Shown: positions 1 through 8,557 of the stretch, piece by piece
Numbering within the stretch: position 1 is the first letter of the stretch
Layout of the letters: the number at the start of each line of letters is the position of its first letter
Assembly (NCBI GenBank): GCA_003487665.1
Contig: DNFA01000021.1
Location: 4,238-16,690, forward strand
Direction: 5' to 3'
DNA length: 12,453 nucleotides
DNA from: Oscillibacter sp.
GTDB taxonomy: Bacteria; Bacillota; Clostridia; Oscillospirales; Oscillospiraceae
Notes under the pieces: model-generated
Databases searched by the model: none
What the model saw: only the letters and a program-made list of their open reading frames with translations
What the model was told of the DNA's origin: nothing
Program-made: the position numbers and the translations under genes

Positions 1-70
1 GGACTTTTTCGACAAGCTGCCTGTAAAATCGCAAAATAAAAAACTGCGGTGGTTTTCGTTTTCACATCCG
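1..70. other. AT-richer upstream intergenic segment
   Basis: No gene can be supported here. Bases 1-130 are about 42% G+C by hand count, clearly below the genes that follow. A run of five T at 5-9 could be the U-tract of a terminator whose stem lies before the window, but the stem is not visible. Short open stretches from the left edge end at stop codons at 24-26 and 37-39 in two frames. The third frame runs into the ABC transporter gene, but its codons look non-coding and it is crossed by the promoter at 71-99. Confidence 0.5.
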
Positions 71-99
71 TTGCGAAAGAAGCGGAAATGTGCTATACT
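71..99 (+). promoter_or_regulatory. Extended -10 sigma-A promoter of the ABC transporter gene
   Basis: TTGCGA at 71-76 (-35, four of six consensus bases) is followed after exactly 17 bases by TATACT at 94-99 (-10). TG at 91-92 lies one base upstream of the -10, which makes it an extended -10. Transcription would begin near 105-107, giving a leader of about 25 nt before the ATG at 131. The promoter overlaps a possible in-frame TTG at 71 and so argues against that TTG as the translation start. The 10-mer GTGCTATACT at 90-99 recurs exactly upstream of glgB. Confidence 0.75.
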
Positions 100-130
100 A
101 TATGCTCAAAATTACGAAGCGAGGCGTGCT

Positions 131-1879
131 ATGACTACCCAAGACTACCGTACCCGCAGCCCTCTGCGGATATTTCTCTCCTATTTCAAGCCCCACCGGA
201 GGCTGTTTGCGCTGGATATGACCTGCGCGTTCCTGATCGCGTGCATCGACCTGGCGTTCCCGCTGGTGTCCCGCGCCGCCATGTACTCGTGGCTCCCCCA
301 GCGGCAGTTCCGGACGTTTTTCATCGTTATGGCCGTGGTGGTGGCCGCCTATCTGCTGCGGTCGGGGCTTTATTTCGTGGTGGCCTACTGGGGTCACACC
401 TTCGGCATCCGGGTGGAGGCGGACATCCGCCGCGACCTGTACCACCACATTCAGGAGCTGGGCTTCGATTTCTACGACCGCAACCGCACCGGCCAGCTGA
501 TGAGCCGGTTGACCAGCGACCTGTTCGAGCTGACGGAGCTGGCGCACCACGGGCCGGAGGATCTGTTCATCTCCGCCGTGACCATTCTGGGCGCACTGGC
601 GGTGATGTTCTGCCTGCGCTGGGAGCTGGCGCTGGTGCTGCTGCTCCTGCTGCCGGTGCTGCTGGCCGTGGCGCTGCGCCGCCGGCGGCAGATGAGCGCC
701 GCGTCCCGCGCCGCCAAGCAGAAGACCGGCACCATCAACGCCGCCATCGAGTCGGGGCTGTCCGGCGTCCGCACCACCAAGGCCTTTGCCAACGAGGAGG
801 CGCAGCAGCGCCGCTTCGATGAGGCCAACGAGGTGTTCAAGACCGCCAAGCGCGGCTTCCACAAGGAGATGGGGCGCTTCAACGCGGTGATGGAGTTCTG
901 CACCGGCATACTGCCGGTGGCGGTGATCGCCGTGGGCGGCTGGCTCATTATGAAGGAGAAGATGGACTATGTGGATCTCATCACCTTCTCCCTGTATGTC
1001 ACCACCTTTGTCAGCCCCATCCGCAAGCTGGCCAACTTCGCGGAGATGTTCTCCAACGGCTTTGCCGGTCTGCACCGGTTCATCGAGCTGATGGGCACCG
1101 ACCCGTCCATTCAGGACGCGCCGGACGCGGTGGAGCTGCGGAAGGTGAAGGGCGACGTGGACGTGGAGCACGTGTCCTTCGCCTACGGAGAAAAGACCGA
1201 GGTGCTCCACGACGTGACGCTGCACATCCCCGCCGGGGAGACGGTGGCGCTGGTGGGGCCCTCCGGCGGCGGCAAGAGCACCCTGTGCCAGCTGCTGCCC
1301 CGGTTCTATGACGTGGACAGCGGCAGCGTGTCCGTGGACGGGCACGACGTGCGCTCCCTGACACAGCGCTCCCTGCGCCGCGCCATCGGCATCGTGCAGC
1401 AGGATGTGTTCCTGTTTGCCGACACCATCCGGGAGAACATCCGCTACGGCCGTCCCGACGCCACCGACGCGGAGGTGGAGCAGGCGGCGCGGCAGGCGGA
1501 GATCTATGACGACATCTGCGCCATGCCCGACGGGTTCGACACCTATGTGGGCGAGCGGGGCGCGCTGCTGTCCGGCGGGCAGAAGCAGCGGGTGGCCATC
1601 GCCCGGGTGTTCCTGAAATCCCCGCCCATCCTGATACTGGACGAGGCCACCTCGGCGCTGGACAGCGTGACGGAGGCGCGGATACAGGGCGCCTTTGACC
1701 GGCTGGCGCAGGGGCGGACGACGCTGATCATCGCCCACCGGCTGTCCACCATCCGGGCGGCGCACCGCATTCTGGTGATACAGGACGGCGTGATCGCCGA
1801 GGAGGGCAGCCACGCCGAGCTGCTGGCGAAAAACGGCGTGTACGCCCGGCTGTACCGCACGCAGAATCTGGGAGAGTGA
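131..1879 (+). CDS. ABC exporter half-transporter (fused permease and ATPase)
   Basis: This 582-residue protein has the layout of a type IV ABC exporter half-unit, which would work as a homodimer or with a partner in the cytoplasmic membrane. Residues 1 to about 320 are the transmembrane domain, with hydrophobic segments near 26-46, 62-86, 146-163, 165-183, 256-274 and 282-297. The nucleotide-binding domain follows. Walker A is GPSGGGKST (376-384), the Q-loop region IVQQD (421-425), the signature LSGGQ (480-484), Walker B LILDE (501-505) and the switch histidine H536. All ATPase residues are present, so it should be active. I chose ATG 131 because GAGG at 121-124 sits six bases upstream and because the in-frame TTG at 71 lies inside the promoter. 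The YlmH-like gene begins two bases after the stop, so they are probably cotranscribed. The substrate cannot be read from sequence: lipid, peptide or drug export are all possible. Confidence 0.95.
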   Translation: MTTQDYRTRSPLRIFLSYFKPHRRLFALDMTCAFLIACIDLAFPLVSRAAMYSWLPQRQFRTFFIVMAVVVAAYLLRSGLYFVVAYWGHTFGIRVEADIRRDLYHHIQELGFDFYDRNRTGQLMSRLTSDLFELTELAHHGPEDLFISAVTILGALAVMFCLRWELALVLLLLLPVLLAVALRRRRQMSAASRAAKQKTGTINAAIESGLSGVRTTKAFANEEAQQRRFDEANEVFKTAKRGFHKEMGRFNAVMEFCTGILPVAVIAVGGWLIMKEKMDYVDLITFSLYVTTFVSPIRKLANFAEMFSNGFAGLHRFIELMGTDPSIQDAPDAVELRKVKGDVDVEHVSFAYGEKTEVLHDVTLHIPAGETVALVGPSGGGKSTLCQLLPRFYDVDSGSVSVDGHDVRSLTQRSLRRAIGIVQQDVFLFADTIRENIRYGRPDATDAEVEQAARQAEIYDDICAMPDGFDTYVGERGALLSGGQKQRVAIARVFLKSPPILILDEATSALDSVTEARIQGAFDRLAQGRTTLIIAHRLSTIRAAHRILVIQDGVIAEEGSHAELLAKNGVYARLYRTQNLGE

Positions 1880-1881
1880 CC

Positions 1882-2670
1882 ATGGACAGACGGGAATTGC
1901 TGGACAGGACGGCGCAGGACGCGGAGGAGCGGCTGCTGCTCAGCCGCGTGTGGGACAAGCGGGAGCAGTGCCGCCAGAGGAACATCCCCGCGGCCACGGA
2001 CTTCCTGTCGCCCCAGGAGCAGGCGGCGGCACAGCGGCTGCTGAACGCGCTGGGCATGCGGGAGGGCTATGCCTTCTCCGGCGGCTATGAGGGCGCGGAG
2101 CGGCGGCGGCTGGTGTTCCTGCCGGACTGGAAGGACGCGCCGGACGAGCAGGAGATCACGGCGGTGGAGGCACGGTGCCGCAGCGGAAGCAGCCTGACAC
2201 ACCGGGATTTTTTGGGAAGTCTGATGGCTCTGGGATTGACCAGAGGAAAGATAGGGGATATACTGTTGACAGAGGGCGGCTGCCAGGTGATCGTGGAGCC
2301 GTCCGTGGCGGAGCATCTGGTGCAGAGCTGGGACTCCGCCGGACGGGAACGGCTGACCGTGGCGGCGCTGCCGTCGCTCACCGCCCTTGCGCCGCAGGCG
2401 CCGGTATTTACCGAGGTGCGGGACACGGTGGCCTCCCTGCGGCTGGACGGTGTGGCGTCCGCAGGCTTCGGCGTCAGCCGGGGCAAGGCGGCGGAGGCCA
2501 TCCAGCGGGGCGCGGTGCAGGTGAACCACACCGTCTGCCTGAAGCCGGACAAGCCGGTGGCGGCGGGGGATGTCATCACCTGCCGGGGCTGGGGACGCTG
2601 CGTGCTGGGCAGCGTGGGAAGTCCTACCCGGAAGGGGCGGCTCCCCATCGTCATACAGCGGTATTCATGA
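1882..2670 (+). CDS. ylmH: YlmH-like S4-domain RNA-binding protein
   Basis: The 262-residue product matches the YlmH family in length and layout. A central block around residues 105-130 (LTHRDFLG followed by KIGDILL) is the most characteristic stretch. It is followed by a C-terminal S4 RNA-binding domain at about 181-245, with GVSRGKAAEAIQRGAVQVN as its core helix-turn. YlmH proteins are cytoplasmic and bind ribosomal RNA; in Bacillus subtilis YlmH has been implicated in rescue of stalled 50S subunits alongside the related RqcP. ATG 1882 is preferred over the in-frame GTG at 1876 because GGGAG at 1870-1874 gives a seven-base spacing to the ATG and would overlap the GTG's immediate upstream. 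Expression probably depends on the transporter promoter, since no promoter is visible in the two-base gap. In many Firmicutes this gene sits in the ylmDEFGH-divIVA division cluster; here its neighbour is an ABC exporter instead. Confidence 0.88.
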   Translation: MDRRELLDRTAQDAEERLLLSRVWDKREQCRQRNIPAATDFLSPQEQAAAQRLLNALGMREGYAFSGGYEGAERRRLVFLPDWKDAPDEQEITAVEARCRSGSSLTHRDFLGSLMALGLTRGKIGDILLTEGGCQVIVEPSVAEHLVQSWDSAGRERLTVAALPSLTALAPQAPVFTEVRDTVASLRLDGVASAGFGVSRGKAAEAIQRGAVQVNHTVCLKPDKPVAAGDVITCRGWGRCVLGSVGSPTRKGRLPIVIQRYS

Positions 2671-2676
2671 TATGAT
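2648..2676 (+). promoter_or_regulatory. Probable extended -10 promoter for the DUF896-xpaC pair
   Basis: TATGAT at 2671-2676 is a five-of-six -10 element. TG at 2668-2669, which is the first two bases of the ylmH stop codon TGA, is correctly placed for an extended -10. TCGTCA at 2648-2653 lies 17 bases upstream and matches four of six -35 bases. Transcription would begin near 2682-2684. No terminator separates this promoter from ylmH, so readthrough from upstream is also likely. Confidence 0.5.
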
Positions 2677-2677
2677 C

Positions 2678-2697
2678 AGACGCATATAGACGCACAT
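2678..2697 (+). repeat. Tandem 10-bp repeat in the DUF896 leader
   Basis: AGACGCATAT at 2678-2687 is directly followed by AGACGCACAT at 2688-2697, one mismatch apart. One helical turn of spacing at the predicted transcription start could suit a regulator binding on one DNA face. Chance duplication is equally possible. Confidence 0.3.
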
Positions 2698-2718
2698 CTG
2701 AGAAACGAGGTGGAACGT

Positions 2719-2934
2719 ATGGAACAGAGCAGGATCGACCGCATCAACGAGCTGGCGCGGAAGGCCAAGGCCGAGGGGCTGACGGACGCAGAGATCGAGG
2801 AGCGCGCCGTGCTGCGGCAGGAGTACCTGAACGCGGTGATGAGCAACGCCCGCGCGGTGCTGGAAAACACCTATATCGTGGACGAAAAGGGCAACAAGCG
2901 GAAGCTTCAGGGGAAGGGTGAGCCGGAAGAATGA
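2719..2934 (+). CDS. DUF896 / UPF0291 (YnzC-like) small protein
   Basis: This 71-residue acidic, helical, cytoplasmic protein matches the DUF896 (UPF0291, YnzC) family. The N-terminal helical hairpin RIDRINELARKAKAEGLT (5-22) is followed by a glutamate-rich helix and the LRQEYL segment (32-37) typical of the family. B. subtilis YnzC is a short helical protein of uncertain function associated with the LexA-controlled yneA-yneB-ynzC operon. No LexA box was recognised here, so no SOS link is claimed. ATG 2719 is chosen because AGGTGG at 2708-2713 is five bases upstream; the in-frame GTG at 2710 lies inside that ribosome site. The stop codon overlaps the start of the next gene as ATGA (2931-2934), which indicates coupled translation. 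Confidence 0.85.
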   Translation: MEQSRIDRINELARKAKAEGLTDAEIEERAVLRQEYLNAVMSNARAVLENTYIVDEKGNKRKLQGKGEPEE

Positions 2935-4157
2935 GCTACGAATACGACGGGAGCAGCGGCCCGCAGCCGCAGCCTCCGAAAAAGAACAATAACAACGACC
3001 TTGGCTCGTGGATCCTCATCGCGGTGATGTTCGCCGTGGCGTGGCCGGTGGGTCTGATCCTGCTGCTGAGCAAGCTCAGCGAGGGCGGCGGCAGAAAAAT
3101 GCGCCAGCAGGCGCGGGAGGCATGGCAGCGGACGGCGGCGGGCAGCGCCGAGGCGAAGCCCGCGCAGGCGCGCGCCTCTGCGGCGAAGAACACCGTGCGC
3201 AAGGTCACGGAGACGCCGAACTACTCCGACAAGGGCGCCAAAACCATGAAGATCATCGGCGCGGTGGTAGCCATTCTGGGCGCGTTTTTTCTGGTGCAGC
3301 AGGTGGACTACTTTGAACTGCGCTACGCCATCAAATGGCATGACTGGATGGGCCTGCTGCGGCAGGTGTTCTATCCCATGGGCATGATGGCCGGCGGCGT
3401 GTCCCTGCTGCTGGGCAGCGGCGCCATGAAGCGCCGCCAGCGGCGGTTCGCCACCTATCTGCGCACGGCGGGGCAGAAGGCCGCCGTGCCGCTGGATTAT
3501 CTGGCAAGAGCCGCCGATGTGTCCCGGAAGCGGGTGGAAAAGGATGTCAACCTGATGCTGGAAAAGGGCATGTGGGGCGACGAGGCCTACATCGATCTGG
3601 GCAGCGGGATGCTGTTCAAGTCTCAGGAGGCGGCCACGGCGTATTTTGACGCCGCCCACCGCGCCAAGGCGGAGCAGGAGCAGCCCGCACAGGCTGCGCC
3701 CGCGCCGGAGGGCTACGCCGCGATCCTGGCGCAGATACGCGACCTTAACGACCGCATCGCCGACGAGCACCTCAGCGCGCAGATGGATCGCATGGAGCAG
3801 GTGGCCGGACGCATCTTCAGGCTCATCGAGGAGGACGAGAACAAGCGGACGGCCGCCGGTACGTTCCTGAGCTACTACCTGCCCACCACGCTGAAGCTGC
3901 TGGAGAACTACGCGGCCTTTGAGGAGGCCGGCGTCAGCGGCGAGAATCTCAGCCAGGCCAAGGCCAAGATCGAAAAGACCATGGACAGCATCGTGGCGGG
4001 CTTCGAGCACCAGCTGGATGAGCTGTACCGCACGGACGCCATGGACATCGACAGTGATATACGGGTGATGGAGACTATGCTGCGGCGCGATACCGCCAGC
4101 GTAGCGGATGATTTCGGCCTGAACGGGGGAAGCGCCGTTCAGCAGAAGGAGTCATAA
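2931..4157 (+). CDS. XpaC-like membrane protein (BCIP phosphate hydrolysis family)
   Basis: The 408-residue product begins with a hydrophilic Pro/Gln/Asn-rich tail (8-22) and a membrane segment at about 25-47. An Ala/Lys/Arg-rich linker (52-95) follows, then two more membrane segments at about 106-124 and 143-163. Residues about 170-240 are soluble and look like a winged-helix-type module (YLARAADVSRKRVEKDVNLM at 190-209). After an Ala/Pro/Gln linker (244-260), residues about 262-388 are helical and contain YYLPTTLKLLENY (315-327) and MDSIVAGFEHQLDELY (351-366). That block resembles the XpaC family, annotated as 5-bromo-4-chloroindolyl phosphate hydrolysis proteins, a name that does not establish an enzyme activity. 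XpaC homologues are often beside telA (toxic anion resistance), but none is seen here. The start overlaps the DUF896 stop by 4 bp; AAGGGTG at 2914-2920 is a plausible ribosome site. A strong terminator follows the stop by 6 bp. Confidence 0.78.
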   Translation: MSYEYDGSSGPQPQPPKKNNNNDLGSWILIAVMFAVAWPVGLILLLSKLSEGGGRKMRQQAREAWQRTAAGSAEAKPAQARASAAKNTVRKVTETPNYSDKGAKTMKIIGAVVAILGAFFLVQQVDYFELRYAIKWHDWMGLLRQVFYPMGMMAGGVSLLLGSGAMKRRQRRFATYLRTAGQKAAVPLDYLARAADVSRKRVEKDVNLMLEKGMWGDEAYIDLGSGMLFKSQEAATAYFDAAHRAKAEQEQPAQAAPAPEGYAAILAQIRDLNDRIADEHLSAQMDRMEQVAGRIFRLIEEDENKRTAAGTFLSYYLPTTLKLLENYAAFEEAGVSGENLSQAKAKIEKTMDSIVAGFEHQLDELYRTDAMDIDSDIRVMETMLRRDTASVADDFGLNGGSAVQQKES

Positions 4158-4163
4158 TGAGGA

Positions 4164-4202
4164 GGGAAACGCAGGTGCTCTGCGTTTCCCTTTCGCGTTT
4201 TT
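4164..4202 (+). terminator. Intrinsic terminator after the XpaC-like gene
   Basis: GGGAAACGCAG (4164-4174) and CTGCGTTTCCC (4180-4190) form a perfect 11-bp stem around a five-base loop. The stem is followed by TTTCGCG and then five T at 4198-4202, an interrupted U-tract. It begins 6 bp after the xpaC-like stop and separates that unit from the glycogen operon. Confidence 0.85.
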
Positions 4203-4224
4203 CACACACGGCGGGGGTTGCGTG

Positions 4225-4253
4225 TTGACGGAACGGACAAAAAGAGGTACAAT
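4225..4253 (+). promoter_or_regulatory. Main promoter (P1) of the glg operon
   Basis: TTGACG at 4225-4230 (five of six) and TACAAT at 4248-4253 (five of six) are separated by exactly 17 bases, a near-consensus sigma-A promoter. Transcription would begin near 4259-4261, giving a leader of about 90 nt before glgB. It lies just downstream of the preceding terminator, which supports independent transcription of glgBCDAP. Confidence 0.85.
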
Positions 4254-4256
4254 GTT

Positions 4257-4270
4257 CGGTAACGATACCG
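4257..4270. promoter_or_regulatory. CG-centred inverted repeat at the glg P1 start site
   Basis: CGGTAACGATACCG has perfect 5-bp arms (4257-4261 and 4266-4270) around ACGA, with CG at its exact centre. It sits on the predicted +1 of P1, a classic place for repression. Even length with a central CG is typical of LacI/MalR/CcpA-family operators, though it fits the cre consensus poorly (three mismatches). The function is inferred from position and symmetry only. Confidence 0.45.
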
Positions 4271-4274
4271 GACA

Positions 4275-4305
4275 GCGAAAACGACCTGTTTCGCCGCTCT
4301 CGGCG
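4275..4305 (+). other. Two overlapping hairpins in the glgB leader
   Basis: GCGAAA (4275-4280) can pair with TTTCGC (4289-4294) around an eight-base loop. CGCCG (4292-4296) can pair with CGGCG (4301-4305) around CTCT. The two stems share 4292-4294 and cannot both form fully. CCGCTCT (4294-4300) is also complementary to GGAGCGG (4338-4344), which overlaps the glgB ribosome site. No U-tract follows, so this is not an intrinsic terminator. Stems this short arise by chance in GC-rich DNA, so a regulatory role is only a possibility. Confidence 0.3.
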
Positions 4306-4313
4306 CGGCAGGA

Positions 4314-4323
4314 GTGCTATACT
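4314..4323 (+). promoter_or_regulatory. Possible second glg promoter (P2), extended -10 only
   Basis: GTGCTATACT at 4314-4323 contains TG-N-TATACT, identical over 10 bases to the extended -10 of the ABC transporter promoter at 90-99. No convincing -35 lies 16-18 bases upstream (CGCTCT at 4295-4300 for 17). Transcription would start near 4329-4331 and leave a roughly 20-nt leader that still contains the AAGGAG ribosome site at 4336-4341. Confidence 0.5.
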
Positions 4324-4349
4324 GACACAGTGAAAAAGGAGCGGAGAGC

Positions 4350-7428
<3,079 letters not shown>

Positions 7429-7432
<4 letters not shown>

Positions 7433-8541
7433 AGGGACTGCACGGGATCATCTTCTCCTACGAAAAGGAGAACGGACTGCGGGAGCTGATCGAAAACCGG
7501 GTACACGGCTCCGTCCCCTTTGGCGGCGATTACCGGATCATCGACTTTATCCTCTCCAGCATGGTCAACGCCGGTATCACGGATGTGGGCGTGATCATGC
7601 ACGGCAAGTGCCAGTCGCTGCTGGATCATCTGGGCAGCGGAAAGAGCTGGGATCTCAGCCGCAACTTCGGCGGACTGACGCTGCTGCCCGCCTTCGCCTA
7701 TAACGAGCGCAGCCACGGCGACGGGCAGTTCCGCGGCCGGGTGGAGGCGCTGTACAGCGTGATGAACTATCTCAAGGGCATCCGGCAGGACTATGTGGTG
7801 CTGTCGGACAGCGACACGATCATCAACATACCGCTGGAGGACGTGCTGGCGCGGCATATTGCCACCGGCGCGGACATCACGGCGGTGTGCACCGCCGCAG
7901 GCGGCGACGGGCGGGACACCTATTTCCGGCTGGACGGCGGCGGGCGCATCACCGACACGGCCTATGAGCTGTATACCCCGTCGGGCTACCGCTGCCTGAA
8001 TATCTTCGTCCTGCGGACGGAGCTGCTGGTGCAGCTGGTGACGGAGTGCATCAGCCGCAACGGATACAGCCTGCGGCGGAACATATTGCAGGAGATGGGG
8101 AATCGCCTGAAGCTGTACGGCTACGTGTACGACGGCTACGCCGCCCACATCAGCACATTGCAGAACTACTACGACCGCAGCATGGAGCTGCTGGATACCG
8201 GCGTGCGCGGACGGCTGTTCTGCCCGGAGCGTCCGGTGTATGGCAAGGAGAACGACTCGCCTTCCAGCTACATCGACCCGGAGGGCGGCTGCGTGAATTC
8301 GCTGGTGGCCGACGGGTGCGACATCCAGGGCAGCGTGAAAAACTGCGTGCTGTTCCGCAACGTGCGTATTGAAAAGGGCGCCAGTGTGGAAAACTGCATT
8401 TTGTTCAAGGATACGGTGGTGAAAAGGGGCGCGGTGCTGCGGGGCGTTATCACGGACAAGTATGTGACCATCAGCGAAAATGTGACGCTGATGGGGCACG
8501 AGCGCTATCCCATCGTGATCGCCAAGGGCGCCACGGTGTAA
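7429..8541 (+). CDS. glgD: GlgD, non-catalytic/regulatory ADP-glucose pyrophosphorylase subunit
   Basis: This 370-residue protein is homologous to GlgC along its length: VPFGGDYRIIDFILSS (29-44), a Rossmann-like domain to about 250 and a C-terminal beta-helix (about 285-365, VKNCVLFRNVRIEKGASVEN). Its active site is degraded. The GGQGSR nucleotide loop is replaced by YEKENGLREL (11-20). The GlgC LSGDH motif aligns with LSDSD (125-129), and the EKP lysine motif is absent. This fits the known GlgD group of Firmicutes, which forms heteromers with GlgC and raises or modulates its activity while having little activity alone. The ATG overlaps the glgC stop by 4 bp and has a strong ribosome site, suggesting production close to GlgC levels. 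It ends 16 bp before glgA. Confidence 0.95.
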
Positions 8542-8556
8542 GGCAAGGAGGTACGG
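8542..8556 (+). promoter_or_regulatory. glgA ribosome-binding region, copy 2 of a repeated 15-mer
   Basis: GGCAAGGAGGTACGG fills nearly all of the glgD-glgA gap and is identical to the sequence before glgD. Its AAGGAGGT (8545-8552) is five bases from the glgA ATG. Confidence 0.85.
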
Positions 8557-8557
8557 C

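Noticed and set aside
1..39. C-terminal tail of an upstream gene
   Set aside because: The short open stretches ending at 26 and 39 give no recognisable protein and the DNA is AT-richer than the genes here.
71..130. In-frame TTG start for the ABC transporter at 71, adding 20 residues
   Set aside because: The TTG is the -35 hexamer of a well-formed promoter, the added residues do not look like an exporter N-terminus, and ATG 131 has its own GAGG site.
98..1813. A 571-residue minus-strand open frame across the ABC transporter
   Set aside because: It is antisense in register to a gene with complete ABC motifs and has no domain of its own.
4256..4271. CcpA cre site over the glg start site
   Set aside because: Alignment with WTGNAANCGNWNNCW leaves three mismatches at defined positions, so it is kept only as a generic CG-centred palindrome.
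4295..4300. A -35 element for glg P2
   Set aside because: CGCTCT barely resembles TTGACA; P2 is listed on its extended -10 alone.
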